A DNA stretch of 64,000 nucleotides from Apis mellifera (GCF_003254395.2 NC_037648.1:3451868-3515867); one strand, 5' to 3'. Positions 26,408-40,400 are shown, counted from the first letter of the stretch. Program-made: numbers and translations. Notes: generated from the sequence alone by a model not told the origin.

Positions 26408-26424
26408 TTATCAATGATATTATT
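26341..26424. repeat. Perfect 84-bp palindrome with a (TA)18 core
   Basis: The left arm, 26,341-26,364, begins AATAATATCATTGATAAAAT. The right arm, 26,401-26,424, is its exact 24-base reverse complement. The centre, 26,365-26,400, is (TA)18, which is self-complementary, so the whole 84 bp is a perfect inverted repeat able to form a hairpin or cruciform. A second AT run follows at 26,425-26,444. The arms are not simple repeats, so the symmetry is not just a product of the microsatellite. Confidence 0.95.
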
Positions 26425-27650
26425 ATATATATATATATATATATCTATAACAGATAATCATTTATTTTATTTTATTTATAAGAAAGAATTCACATTATAG
26501 AATTGCAAAAAAATTTGAATTCGAACGAAATAACTGATAAAAAATACAATAAAAAGAAATTGATTTATAATTATAAAAATTATATTAAAACAAGCGAATG
26601 ACTAGAATTTTTTCGAATGTTTTCAATAATAATAATGCGGAAATTCGCGTGTGTTGAGAAAACAACTGCTAAATAACAATAATATCGAATAATTTGCCCA
26701 GAAGCATATTGAAAATTATGATAAGGTATCGCGTTCAATAAATATCAGAAAGGTGTTCGTGGCAATTCGAATCTCTCAAAAGAAATCAATCGCGATAATT
26801 GCCACCGAATAAATTGCAACTGGGATATATAGAATATTTGTATCGATTACAAACGTGCCCCAGGCTTATTTTTTTGCATGATAAATTATTACTCTATCGA
26901 AATCGAAGATAATCAATTTTTTAAAATAAATTCAAATTTAGTTTAATTTATGTATTCCACAAAATTTGAGAGTTTAAAAAATTTTTTTAATTTCAAATCG
27001 AATGCTTTAAATTTGTTATGATTGATGATTTTTCTGAAAATTTTGTAGCAGAATTTAAAAAAAATAAAATATTGTCTTGCATTCAATACGATGCCAGTGA
27101 AATATAGATTGGATTATTGGAAAAATAAGTTATTTAAGAGTAAATTTTTAAAATACTTTACTATTCTAATATTATTTTTTAACTTTTCTGCGTGATAAAT
27201 TTATTAACTACAAAAATCAATTTAATTCAATAAGTATAGTAAGTGAATTTTTTTTTCCTTTGAAGAAGAATTAATTACTGTGCTTTTTAAAAAATTTTTG
27301 ATGATATATAAGCTTACTTTATTATTTAATATTTAATAAATAAACAATATCTATATAGAACATATTTAATATATTATACGATCTAATAATTAAGTATAAT
27401 TACTTTTAATAATTAAATTTAATAATTAGTAGTTAATAATTAGTAATTAATTAGTAATTAATAATTAGTAGTTAGTTTTTCCTAAAAAGCTCGTAATTAA
27501 TAGCTTATAAATTTTTCTTCTACTTTCATTATACAGTTTTCAATATTTTATTAGGAAAGAAAATTTTTATCAGCAGCGAAAACAAAATATATTGAAAGGT
27601 CGAAACGAGATAAACAAAATTTATTTTAACAAAAATTTTAAAAATAATGT
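26425..27650. other. AT-rich spacer with a minisatellite
   Basis: Degenerate tandem units of the type TAATTAGTAATTAA / TAATTAGTAGTTAA lie at about 27,420-27,474. The rest is AT-rich with no visible gene. Confidence 0.6.
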
Positions 27651-28006
27651 TAAATAATCAGCACAAATACTCTAAATTTGAAGCAAGGAATGATCGATCG
27701 TAAAAAGACTTTGCGTATATTACCTTTGTGTCAAAGGGATAACGATATCCAATGCCTGTAATTGTAAAAAGTAGATTAGCGTAAAAGTTAAACAAGAACG
27801 AATCGAAGCAGGGGTCACGATACGGGCCGATGCTTGTCGTAAATGTGCGGTCGACAAAAGCCATCCCCGCCGCACGCAGCATGGCTATCCTGTTCTGTTT
27901 ACAAAAACCGACGGTTCAATTCGGTAATTGAAATTCGGCCACTGATACGAGGAAATCGAATAGTTAATCAACGAGCTTCGTCATCGGACGACCAGTCGAT
28001 TGGTGC

Positions 28007-28058
<52 letters not shown>

Positions 28059-28120
28059 AGCGTTTCGCGATTTAATGGATTCTAATAAATTCCCTCGAAT
28101 CGACAGAGCGTAGCCCATTA
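27651..28120. other. GC-richer island with a GA tract
   Basis: CpG-containing island in which two short frames on opposite strands overlap (27,658-27,882 - and 27,843-28,085 +). The second is partly a translation of the GA repeat. It may be a regulatory element with a GAGA-type site. Confidence 0.4.
28011..28051. repeat. (GA)20 microsatellite
   Basis: An uninterrupted GA run of about 41 bp within an island. Confidence 0.95.
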
Positions 28121-29330
28121 ACTTGATCACGTTTGATATGATGGTGTAATTTTTTCACAAGATTTTTCACGATAATTTGTATCCACATAGATGGGATTGA
28201 AATTTAATTTATGATAGAGAAATTAATGAATTTAAAAAGGAAGCTCAAAGGAAATCATTCTGTTCTATTTTCACTTTGCAATATTTCGTCTTCATTTATT
28301 TTAGAACGTTAGACGGAATCTTTTCAGAAAAGTTTGCATTTCTAGTAATTTGCATCGAATATATTTATGTTGGAATTAATTTATATAATATTAAATACAT
28401 TAAATACATTAATTAAATACAATTGTTACGAATGTTGATAACAGTGAAATATAACGGCCAACATGAATCGCGACACGAGAAATAACAATTGGTTAAATAA
28501 AGTGGAAAATTAAATATTAATATATATTTATTTCGATTACTTCTGAAATATTCTATTTTATCGACTGCAGCTGATCTTCACCAATGACATTCGGATCTTT
28601 TCGATAATATATGCTAAGTCATAAATTAGACACGGTTTATGAGACTTATTCAGTTTAATACATAATTAAAAGGTAAATAAAAAAGTTTAAAGTAACAACA
28701 AATTTTAACAACAAAACTGATTTCTATGCACTTCGTACTTTATTATGCTTTTTAAATTTATATTATTTTATATAGTAATTTCACAAACAAAGATCAAAGA
28801 AAATTTTTATATAAGATTGAAATCGAGAAATTTAAATCGTTGGGGAATTTATCGATAATAGTATAACAATAGTTGGATTAACGATAATCTGTTTCAAGTG
28901 ATGACATGCAAATGGTTTGGATTGTATGACTACGATTTAGCAATAAGGACTAAAGTTACTAAAGTTCATTCAGATACGATAATACGATTATATTATATCA
29001 ACCTGTGGCACCATTGATACCATGATAATATAATTTATCATTTCATCGTTATCAGTTGGTACATTTTCCATTACATATTTTATTCGATCTAATAATGTAT
29101 ATATATTTCATATCCTATACATAAGAATAAACAATTATAATAAATTTTTTTAAACTTTTTTTAAAAAGCTTTTTATTTTAGAAATTAAGTTTTTTCTTTT
29201 TTATTAACGAAATTCATATGTCATGATCTTTTTACAAAACTTTTTTCACGTAATTGAGATTTAATTCGTATGGAAATTGACGTTAAAAAGAAAGAAAAAA
29301 AAAAAAGAAAAAAGAAAAAGGCTCTGAAGC
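28121..29330. other. AT-rich spacer
   Basis: No gene is visible. An A-rich patch with AAAGAAAAAAGAAAAAGG lies at about 29,291-29,320. Confidence 0.5.
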
Positions 29331-30330
29331 AAATTGTTCTGTCCCACTTTCGTTTAGCAATATTCTAACTATCCATTTCAGAACACATACCATGAACAAT
29401 CCCGTTCTCAAGGAAATACACATTTCGAGTGCGGCCAAGTAGCGCTTAAATCCTCAGGGATCGAGTTAAATAGCAGTGTATCCACCCGTTGGGCGAATAT
29501 CCCTCGTAACCGGAGTTCCCCTGGTCGTTTCAACGTTCGAATCCCAGGTCGAAACAGCGGCGTCAAGCGTTTCGAAAACGCGGCCGGAAATTTCGAGATT
29601 TCACAGGCCGGTTCTCCCAAGTTCGGCCGTGGCGATCGTTCGATTACGTCCCCGTAAAATGCAAATGTTCGTTCAAGGTACGAAAGATAAAAAAAAAAAA
29701 GAAAAAAAAGAAGGGATGGAAAAGAACGTTAACACTTGGCTCGACATAGCGGTGGAATCGACGTTCCTCTTTTTTTCCTCGCCACCCCTATTTCCACCCT
29801 TTCGTTTCGACCGGTCGGATTCGAATTCTCCTCCCTCTCTTTTTTTTTCCCCATCCTTTTTTTGCTTCTTTTCGCGTACCGCGCTGCTTGATTCCTCTTT
29901 ATTTCGCTCCGTCTCACCGCATAAATCCGCGTAATATTCATTTTTTGGAAAAAGGCGCATTTCGTCGCGGCGCCAAGCATTTTTCAGCGGCGGCAAACTA
30001 ATGGACACCGATTTTTCCCGGGGTTCAGGGAACGCGGGAGCGATATGTCTGTCGGCGGGTAACAGTTGGCCATATGTATTATTCGAGCACGGCACAACGT
30101 TTAAAGGACGAGCTGCTTTAACCACCTCGCATTTTTCTTTCCTTCGATCGATTACTTGGGATGCAGGCACGCAAACGTTTACCCGTTCACCTCAGACGAA
30201 ATCGAAGCTTGAAAATGCGAGTTGCGGTGTTTCTATGGTGCATCGGAGAATATTACGGAAGATATAAAAGACACGGTTGTCATTTATACAGGGAGTCTCA
30301 TCTGTTACATCTTGTTTCGTGTGATTATTA
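29331..30330. other. Large GC-richer island, possible regulatory region
   Basis: About 1 kb of CpG-rich sequence. A purine stretch (29,685-29,720) is followed by a long pyrimidine-rich region (about 29,760-29,880). Open frames of 152 codons (+, 29,476-29,934) and 165 codons (-, 29,673-30,170) cross each other, start at GTG and are largely translations of the purine/pyrimidine tracts, so I do not call either a gene. Confidence 0.4.
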
Positions 30331-32330
30331 TTATTCGTAACGAAAGGTATCTCAATTAAAGAGTTGAATTTTTTGAATTTCGAAGGGAGTGTATATTGTA
30401 ATGTTATCATTATATGTAATGTTATTTTTCATTTTGGATAAATACGAAAAAGTTACATGAAACTATATATATTTCTTAATATATTGTTTAATGTAGAGAA
30501 TCTTTGTAAAATATCTCTAATCTATGTATGTTCAAAAATAATTAATTTAGATATTTAGATATATTTTAATTTGAATTTTAATATGTAACGAAACAAAGAA
30601 AAGACAAGAATAGAGGAATATTACTTTGTTTTTTATGCGATAAGTTTTATAAAAGTGAAATTTAAATATCTTTTAATTGTATAAAAATTGTAAGAAGGAT
30701 TAATTAATAATTTTATAAAGAAGTCGACTTGCATCAAATAGTAATGTTAAAAAATATATGATCCATTTTAAAAAAGAAAGCTGACTTTCAATTGATTATA
30801 TTACGAAAAAATCGGATAATAATAGGAACATAAATCAATATATTAAACATTCAGATCAAACATTCTGTATAAGGATATCATTGTTTGAAACAATCTTTTT
30901 TTTATTGTTTTATATAAAGTGTAATAGAAATAAACAAATTTATTTATTGACCAAAATTTTGGAAGTGATTTAAAGAGCACTTTATATTTTTCAAATGAAA
31001 TTTCACTCATTTCAAGTAGTATTGAAATAATTGATAGTAAAAAACATTTTTTTATAATAAATACAAAATGGAAATTTTTGAGGTTTGCAAAAAAAATTAC
31101 TCATTACTTTTGTAAAGTATAAATTTGTATATCTATAAATAGGTGATTTCATTATGATGAATTTTTCTTCGCATTATGCATTGATAACAAAAAAGATAAT
31201 ATGATAATATATATTCAAATCGAGGGAGTGGAATAATAAATTAGCCTGTAAAGTCGATTTAATCCCATAAGATTATTTTATGCGTATATTTAGAGAATAT
31301 TATTTCTAAAATGACAACAATTTGATGTCAACAGTTTTAAAAAAAAGAAGAGCAAACAAATAGAATAGAATAATTTTTATTTCTAAGAAAAGAGAAAATA
31401 TGTTTCAATGTCTTTACATTTCAAATACACATAAATAATAGAAAGAACAAAACAAATCTAATAGTATATTAATTGTCTATGCTAATTGTTTAATCATCAT
31501 ATCGTAATTATTCGATAACAATCTTTATCATTATGGAATAATCAATAATACTTATTAATTGTAAGCTCAAATAAATTATATTATATTATAAATTCAGAAT
31601 ATTTAATAATATTCTTCTTATGCGAAAAAATATATATCAAAATTTTAAACATATTCTTTAATATCTATAAGATATAAATATATTTATTCGCAAATATATT
31701 TCAAAATCTGGTGCAAAATTGAATATATATTAGTTAGAATATATATATTAGTTAACTAGTAATTGAATAAAGTTATTTTAAATGATTATTTATTAAAATT
31801 ATTTATTAAAATAAATAAAATTTATTCATAACTATTATAGTTGATCCTTTTCATATCAGTCTAGTAATTTGGTATTATAATTATTTGATTATTATCATAT
31901 TTTAAACAATAAATTATTGAAGTAATTTATTAAAGTAACTTTATTCTCAATTTCAATTTTACATTAAATTTTGCCCATTATTATTCACAATATTCAACAC
32001 ACTTTCTTTCATATATGTTGTTTGGATATGTTTGTGCCAACAGTACTAAAATTCGACTACGTAATTGGTTAGTGATTTTTGGTAATAATTCGTTAACAAA
32101 GCCATAACGAAAATGTTGCTTAAAATTATTTCAGGAATCTCCAATTAACGGATATTTCCATATTTATAGCATTCTCTGCCAAAATTTATAATATATAAAT
32201 ATTTTAAAAATAAAAGAGAATGAAAAAAAAAGCAAAAATATATATATAACGAATTTGAATGATAATTCATAGGACTGAATTAATGAAACAACAATAAGCA
32301 ATTATCAAACTAATTTCTAAGAGAAAAGAA
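30331..32330. other. AT-rich spacer
   Basis: Two kilobases of AT-rich sequence. ATATATATTAGTTA occurs twice close together near 31,722-31,755. No other structure is seen. Confidence 0.55.
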
Positions 32331-32720
32331 TCAGTGGACAAAGTAATGCCGAGGGAAAGAGCGGTGAACAGAGGCGCCAGGAACTTGGTAATTTAAGTTT
32401 GTGAAAAACTACAACTGGTTTTCACTGGTTTTCGCGGGAAACCGCTTAATCTGTTTTCGCTGGAAGCGCCTTTGTCGACGAAATAAATTTTTCTCGCGGA
32501 GAGGACGATCGACATGGCCACGAAATCCGTGACGAGATCCTGGATCCAATTAAGCTGGATTATGGTCGGCGCAAAATTGACTTGCCTCTCTCGTTAAGCC
32601 TGCGTCGCTCGTTACCACGAATCATAGGGGAAACGAACTTTTCCCGTCAGAAGTCGAGTTATCGTCTTTCGGTCACCTTGTAATTTTTTTTCCTCCCCAC
32701 TCCTCGATCAATGACTCGAT
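32331..32720. other. GC-richer island with an E2F-like site
   Basis: ACTGGTTTTC is tandemly repeated at 32,414-32,433. It runs into TTTCGCGGGAAA (32,430-32,441), whose minus strand reads TTTCCCGC, a fit to the E2F consensus TTTSSCGC. The island has no long open frame. One such octamer is weak evidence. Confidence 0.35.
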
Positions 32721-33431
32721 TGAAGTCCACATTCACCTTTCAATTTTTTTGAGAGTGTGATTCCTTTTCACAAATTACACTAACGAATTAAAAGACAGGC
32801 ATTTGTATTTTGAAATAATTATTATATTATTTATTATATTTTTTTACTGTTGTGAAAAAAATAAGAAAATGTAATTTTCTTTATGAGTTTTTCCTTGCTT
32901 TTTATATTGATAATATTAAGTTATGTTGTATTTATAAATATATAATCAATATATTCATGGAATTTAAAAAATTCAATAATTAAAAACTAAAAAGACTTAA
33001 AACGAAACGAATAAAAAGACTTGAGCATTATTGTTTATATTATAAACAATTTAAATTTGCAGATAAAGGAATAATTTTCTTAGAAGTTAAAGATATTTGT
33101 ATAAAATTTTATTGATTTTGAATCTTCCATTATTTTGGTAAGAAATTATGATAAAAAATATTTGCTAAAAGATAATAATAAAATTTATTCAACATTTATA
33201 AAACTTATTTTTTTCCACTTCTGAATCTGAAATTAGAATTGTTTCATTTTATCCTCATTTTGTGTAATCTAATACAAACTTTAATATTCAACAAGTTAAT
33301 CTCAATTAGATTTTAATTAAATTTATTGAGCTTATTAAATTGTTAAATTTTTATATCAGTTTTTACATGCATATATTTCATGTAAAAATTTTATCATATA
33401 ATTGATTAAGAGACAGAATCTACTATATATC

Positions 33432-33479
<48 letters not shown>

Positions 33480-34755
33480 GAAAAATAATAGAATATAAAA
33501 TATAAAATAAATTAAAATAGATATTACAAAGATATACGAGTAAGAAGAAATAAAAGAAAAAAAATAGAAGTAAGAATAAAAGATTGCTGATAAAAGATAA
33601 AGGTAAAAAGTAAAAATGAACGTTTTAAAAAATATATATTCATCGAAAAAAATTGGCAATGTTACTGTTTAATATTAGAATAAAGAATAAAAGATAATTA
33701 CACGATTGAATTGAATATGTGTAATACATATATGCTGTAATAATGAGATATAATTTCAAAATTTTAATTCAAAATATAATTTAAAATATATATATATAAA
33801 TTATTATTTTTATTTTTTATAGTTTAAATATTTTAAGTGAACTTTTAATTTAATATATAATTAAAAATCATTTTCTTTAAGATAATAGCTTTTAAATTAT
33901 TGTTACAATATGATTTACAATTATTATTTTTTAATTATATATAAGAATATAGATTTGCAAATTAAATACAACAATTACTTTCAATGATAAAATTTAAATT
34001 TTTCTTAAAATCATAATTTTATAATTATATTATTATTACACCAAATGCGCAATTACTTAGTTTTCTATTTTTAAACAACAATTAAATTATCATCAATAAT
34101 AAATATCTCCAATCATTTTCAATGATAAATTCATTAAGCTTCAATTCGATTTTATTTACGACATATTACACGGAATAACTTTCATCCCAATTCATATAAA
34201 AATCGCAAAAATAATTTAAGTGACTTTTTAAAAATTATTGATAAATATTTACAATCGTTCGATATTGATGAATTTTTAATATACTATCACTTTCAGAAAT
34301 GTTGTAATAGTTTATAGTTTAATAATTTATATTTAAACAAAATTAGATCAAGTTAATCTCAATCAGATTTATTGTTGCAGATAAGTCTCACGGCTGCCAG
34401 ATTAAGAAAACAAGCTCAAAGCCCATTAAATCGGTTAACAAATTATACGAGTTTTTATTTAATTTTGATCTAAAGTGAAATTAAATATAGAATTAACATT
34501 ATAATTAAATATAAAATAACATTAATCGATATAACTTTTTAATAAATAAAGTCTTATATATAATAGCGATGATTTTGATGATAGATTAAAAAATTATCGA
34601 AATCAATGAATACTATCTTTCTTTTTTTTGTTAATATTTATACAACCCAACCATATTAGATTGACCCAATGATAAATTCATAAATCCTAATCTTAAGTTT
34701 ATAAAGATTGCAGAAATAATTCAAATGTGCACGAAAAAATTTGAAAGTTGTGAGT
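32721..34755. other. AT-rich spacer with a TA tract
   Basis: A TA microsatellite lies at 33,433-33,476. Words around GTTAATCTCAATTAGATTTTAATT at 33,294 and GTTAATCTCAATCAGATTTATT at 34,352 look distantly alike, but I could not define a repeat boundary. Confidence 0.5.
33433..33476. repeat. TA microsatellite
   Basis: An uninterrupted TA run of about 44 bp in AT-rich spacer. Confidence 0.95.
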
Positions 34756-35300
34756 CTAACAATATTCGAACGGCCGGCCATTAGATGGCAGGTATGGAGC
34801 ACGGGGACTTTTGTTCTATCAACTGGCCCGTTCGGATTCGAGTAGACGACAATAGTCCATCAGGGAGGGAGAAAGGGAGGAGAGGAGGGATCGAAGGAGT
34901 GGAAAACCCGGTAGGGAACTAATCAAGAAATTGCTGAAAAGCGTTAGCATTAAAAGTCAGCGATGTGCGAGCGATGGAGCTACTTGAGTCCATCAATCGC
35001 AATAGAGCGTAGCTCGCTGAGCAAGCATTGGAAATCGATAACGCAATCTGGCCGGCGTCGCGCAAACGTTTTGGCTTGACAGCGGTCGACTGATATGAGC
35101 TGGCGAATGTGACAAACGTTCATAATGCATGCGGATTCGAGAATCAACCGCGGCGCGATGCGCTCGGTTGGCGTTGGAACAAGGGGAGAGGGGATTGTGA
35201 AATTCGTAGGTGTTCGATTCTATAATAAATCTCTGGAATTACGTGTATCTGCAGAATTCGGAATATTGGATAAACGATTGCCATTTTTGAAAGATAGATT
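34756..35300. other. GC-richer island with a purine tract
   Basis: Contains a purine-rich stretch at about 34,862-34,920 (AGGGAGGGAGAAAGGGAGGA), then several GCGATG/GCGAGC words. A 73-codon + strand frame at 35,125-35,346 ends in poly-F/Y translated from a T tract and has no recognised content. Confidence 0.4.
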
Positions 35301-37720
35301 TATTTATTTTTTTTTTTCTTTCTATTATTTGGGTATATTCGAATGAAATTTAAGTCCACGAGCAACATGCATTTTCAATTTTTATTTTTACTTAGTTTTC
35401 ATCCTTTTTATGATTGAATTGAAAGAAATCATTGAATCATAAATTTTAATAATTTCCATAGTCTAGGAATAAAAATATTCTTTTAGATATTATGTGATTC
35501 TAATTATTACTTTTTTTTTCAGTGAATTGTTAGTTTTAATAATGTCATATTCGCAAACTTTTTTCTGTATCTCTTTTATTATTAGTAGATAGTAGATAGT
35601 AGATTACTATCATTTTAAATGGACTATAAATATGATTTGTAAAAATATAAAGATCTAAAATTTACACAAAATTTATATAAGATTTGATATTCAAAAACAT
35701 AAAAGATATAAATAAACAATTTCAATGTAAAATAATGTAATTTAAGCTTATTGTTAATATAACAGAATAAAAATAGATAATTAACGTAATAAAGATAAAA
35801 GCTTAATAATGTTTAAATTAATTTGACTAAAAATACTCGTAATATTTTATCGATTTTTATAACTTTTTTCATTTATAATCATTCTTCTCATAATTAAATT
35901 TTTAACACTTAAGAATTATTTTTTAAAAATAATGTAAAAATTATTATCAATTATCTAATATTGTATGTATTATAATTTTATTCATCAATGTATACTGTAT
36001 GATATAATTTACTCCAGTAAATTAATACTCAATTAAATTAAAATTCAATTCAAATTTTAAAAAAAAATATATCACACGATAAAAAAGTTGAGAAACACTG
36101 ATTATATGTAGAAATATAATAAAAAGATAAAAACTCGGTTATCATTTCTAGGAGTAATCGTCCACATACAGATCTTGATCACTTTTACAATAAAAAGAAA
36201 TAAGACAACGAATGGAATGAAAGTGGCCGAGATATCGATGATAAAATGAACGAAGAAAGGAGCTATTCGACAGTTGAAGGTAGATCAAACTGAAAAAAGA
36301 TAGGAAAAACAGGAGAGGATAAAAAAGAGAGGATTGATAGAAATAAATGGATGTCATCGGTATCGATCGAAATGACCACTTTTGTTTGAGAGGCGATTGT
36401 TCATTAACTTTTGAATCGTCGATATTAATCATGCGATCGACGATAATAAGAACTTTATTTTTTTTCTTATTCATTTCAATTGTGAAATGAATTGATTTCA
36501 TAAAAAAAGAAAATACAGAGCTATTGGAGCTATGATCTTATTTCTTCTTTATTAATTAAAATTTAACATGTTACTTTAATGATTTAATATTATTTATCTT
36601 TTTTTTGTTATGTGCAAATAAATTAAATTATGTGAAAATAAATTAATCTCTATAGCATTGAAATGTTTTAATCTATATTGTAAGTATTATTTAATAAAAT
36701 AGTTGAAATTTGAATTTGAATATATATATATATTCATAATTTCTATATATTCTTATTTTATTCCAATAGATTTATGAAGTGAAGAATAATAATATTACTA
36801 ATAATTATTAATGAATTGATAAATATCTGTCTGTTCAAATCTTCGTATCTATATTTTAATTAACAAATCTCATAAACAGATTAATTACATTTGCTAATAA
36901 TTATTGGATAATATTAATTTTTTATGCATATAACATCTATTCAAATTACTAGAAGCGGATTTATGAGCAAATATAATAACTAATTATTCTTATATATATG
37001 TGAACCATTCATTTATTATAAAGTTTAAATCGATTTTCTTTATAACGATATACTTAGGAATTTATATCGATTCAAAAATATTGATAAAGTATAATAAATT
37101 TATTCACATTTTTATGAAATTTTAAAAATAAATAAAATCGTAACTATCAAACTAATTTTATTTATGAGAAATAAAATGATATTGTTTAATCTCAATATTT
37201 ATTTACTTATTGTTAATATATTCTTAAATTAATTCAAATTAAATTTTGTTCATATAAATTATATTAATTATTATTAAATTATAGATTTGTTTTCTTTGTA
37301 CATCACACATTTAATTTTTAATTCATTAAAAATAAATTATCTTTTATTTATTAATGAATTTTATATCGATCAAAAAGTATGGATATCAAATATATTAAAA
37401 TATAATTTATTAATATATAATTAATTTATAATTTATTAAATAAAATTATAATATTAATTAATTATTCGTTTATTATTATCACTACAGATTAATTATTATA
37501 TTATTAATAAATTATTTACATATTTTTTTTAAAAAATTTATTTACACCATTTTCATAATAAACAATTTATATATTTATATTTATTATATTGTTATATTCA
37601 AGGAATATTATTGTTGGATATATTTTGTTACATCATGATTATATCCAAGAAATTTTTGTCCATTTAAATAGTGAACAAAATGAACAAAAAATATCCACGA
37701 TAAAAGTTCACTTTCAAGAA
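35301..37720. other. AT-rich spacer with a weak open frame
   Basis: Three exact copies of AGTAGAT lie at 35,584-35,604. A minus-strand ATG frame at 36,148-36,501 (117 codons) encodes a K/N-rich start and one hydrophobic stretch at about residues 54-78. Its start context is poor (T at -3) and it is not recognised, so I do not call it a gene. Confidence 0.45.
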
Positions 37721-38110
37721 TATCGTTGCCATATAGTAATCCCACGATCGCACGAATCGAAAAATATAACAGGGTTATAGGATGCATTTTATGGAGGAAC
37801 ACTCGCGAAAAATTTCTCAAACGGAGACGCAACTCGAGGGAATCGTGGAAAATGAGATCCGCCAGAGGTGGTTCCGATCGGCAAAACGATTCACGCTCGA
37901 TTTATACCGAAATCAAACATCCGTTCGAATTACTAGGGAGTCGAATGGAATCGCGGAAGGCGCAAATAAATGCGATTCGATCGGTTGTGGCAAGAGAGTG
38001 TCGAAGGGAGCGTCGAAGGGAATAGCTAAGGGGTTAGGGATGGAAGTAGCGTAACCGCAATTGGAAATTGTCCGTTTTTAGTGGAATTACGGTTCGTAGT
38101 TTCGACCGAC
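37721..38110. other. GC-richer non-coding island
   Basis: CpG-rich block with overlapping short frames on both strands, none recognised. GTCGAAGGGAGC and GTCGAAGGGAAT near 38,000 are a local direct repeat. A 13-bp tandem repeat, TTCTTTACAAGAA twice, follows at 38,131-38,156. Confidence 0.4.
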
Positions 38111-39985
38111 TCTAAATTATTTACATGCAATTCTTTACAAGAATTCTTTACAAGAATTCGCTTTTCTTTTTTTTGTAATCGTGCATAATTAAATTTAATT
38201 GTAAAATTTTTACAAAATTTTCTCGAATTCTTCGTCGAATTTCATTTGACAATGGAATAAATCTAGTAATTTTAAGATATTAAATAATCAAACATAATTT
38301 TAGAGATTGAAAAGTTTTCTAATTGTAAGTTACTTCATTCATAAAAATGTTTTTATGAATGTTTTTTAGTTTTTTAAGCTAAAAATTTATTTCACTTAAA
38401 ACAGCTAATTATTTAAAAGAATATGATGAAATGAAAGAATTTATTTGGATAAAGAAAATATAGATGCAGTTTTTTTAAAAAAAGTACTTGTATAAATTGA
38501 ATTTTTAAATTTTATCTTCTTCTTTCTAATGCAAGAACTTTTTTTATCTATCATTATATAATATTAATCAATAATAAATAATGCTCTTAGTTTATTTCTT
38601 TGTATGATAAATTGTAATTTTATTAAATTGAAAATAATAAAAATTTTTAAAATAAATTTTTACTTTTAATTTATTTTCAAAAATTTAAAATATATTTTTT
38701 ATTCCAAAAATAACATATCAAATTTATGATATTCAACTTGGTTTTCTATAAATCAAAAAGCTTAACAAAAAGTAAATAAAGTTTATCAGTTATCAGAATA
38801 TAAAAATATTGCTTAATATTAAAAATAAAACGTATATATTATGTAAAATATTTAGATTATTGAAAAATTAATTTCATTAAATTAAAAAGAAATTTATTTT
38901 CTATTAATTCTTTTATTAATTATAAGTTAGAACCAATTTTAAATTTAAGAAAATTAAAACTTAATAAAAAACTTTGAATATTGGAAAATAGAAATGAGAA
39001 AATACAATAAAAATATTCTATGCTCAAATATTCAGCTTTAATTTATTTTTCTTTGATATATCTATATTATAATCAAATAATCAAAATAATCAATCCAACA
39101 ATGAATTTTATTTTTAATTGTCGTACTTGATCAAATAAGCGGATTTTACTTGTCTATTTTTTGATCCTCAACTTACATATCTTATTTTCGTCTTAATCTA
39201 GCTCTCGACTAGAATCACAGAAATCAATTTTCGTTTCAAATGTAACACAAATAAATCGTTTCTTCGTTCGATTTTTCGATTGAATAATCGGTCATCAAAC
39301 AATCTTATAATTCTATGAAAATCGTCATTAAACTTGAAGGACCAAAATAAATTTTGGACAAAATCTTAAAAATTGAATGACTAGGCAATAACAAAAGATG
39401 ACAATTGATAAAAAATAGTATATATCTAAAAATTAATAAGATTAACATTTTTTAGAAATGTTTATATTTTCTTTTACGAAAAATTCAAAATGGAAAGTTA
39501 TATACTGACTATATATAGTAATAAAATACTTTTTCTAAAATTTCAATTGATTGATCATAACTATAATCTTCAAAATATATCAAAATGACAATTCTTGAGC
39601 TTTTGATTTTTGAAATGAGAAAAAAATCATATGTAAATATTTAAATCAATGGAATATAAAGATTGTATTTTACTTACAAAAATATTAAACAAAAATTTAT
39701 ATAAAAATAATGTATTGTTACAAGATGCACAACATATGTTATATACACTACCGTATAATATAAATAGCTACTTATTTAGATATTTCACGGAATTGTTATC
39801 AAATTGTACAACAAAAATTATTTTAAAAATCAATCACTTTTAATTTTTCAATTTTTCGAAAAATTTTTTTTAAATAACCATTCGATTTGAATCGAATGAT
39901 CGTTTTCTCTTCAGAACGATTCTTGAATCACTTATTTTTGAATGTAAAGACACTTTCAAAGTCAGGCTAATTATTTTTTAAATAT
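38111..39985. other. AT-rich spacer
   Basis: No gene or defined repeat is seen beyond the 13-bp duplication at its left end. Confidence 0.55.
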
Positions 39986-40400
39986 AATGCCTTATATAAA
40001 CATGCAATTGATCAATGGATCAGTGGTGCGAAGCAACCGCATGATTGGGTTCAACCAATCAGGACATCTATGTTGTTCATTAGCTTTCCGGAGGACGATT
40101 AATCGTTTGAGGCCATCAACGAGCTCGTTGGTCACGTGGGATCCGCCGCGTATTCCGATATTTTCCGCGGTCCCGTGCAAAGCACAAGCACGGAATGTGT
40201 GACGGGACAAAGAACCACAGACCGGCACAAAATGGATTACACGGGAGCAGAGAACGAATCGCACATTGGCAGGGATCAACGATCGAAATCTTTCCGTCCC
40301 ATTCTTATTGCTTTAAATTAAGCGGAAATAGTTTTAACGATGTAATATTTGGCGGTTTCGATATTTTCTATGGGTAAATTGAGTTCTGTTTTGTATAGAA
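39986..40400. other. GC-richer island with inverted CCAAT pair and CACGTG
   Basis: ATTGG (40,044-40,048) and CCAAT (40,055-40,059) present CCAAT boxes on opposite strands six bases apart. GTCACGTG at 40,131-40,138 contains the E-box CACGTG used by bHLH-ZIP factors such as USF/MITF. Frames on both strands overlap throughout and none is recognised. This is a candidate enhancer or promoter without a visible target gene. Confidence 0.4.

Noticed and set aside
29461..29560. tRNA-like T-loop word GTTCGAATCCC near 29,534
   Set aside because: The bases on either side do not pair as a T stem, and no acceptor, D or anticodon arm can be drawn.
29476..30170. Frames of 152 and 165 codons on opposite strands
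   Set aside because: They overlap each other, start at GTG and largely translate purine/pyrimidine tracts.
36148..36501. 117-codon minus-strand ATG frame with a hydrophobic stretch
   Set aside because: Poor start context and AT-driven composition. The hydrophobic stretch is mostly F/L/S/Y from T-rich codons.
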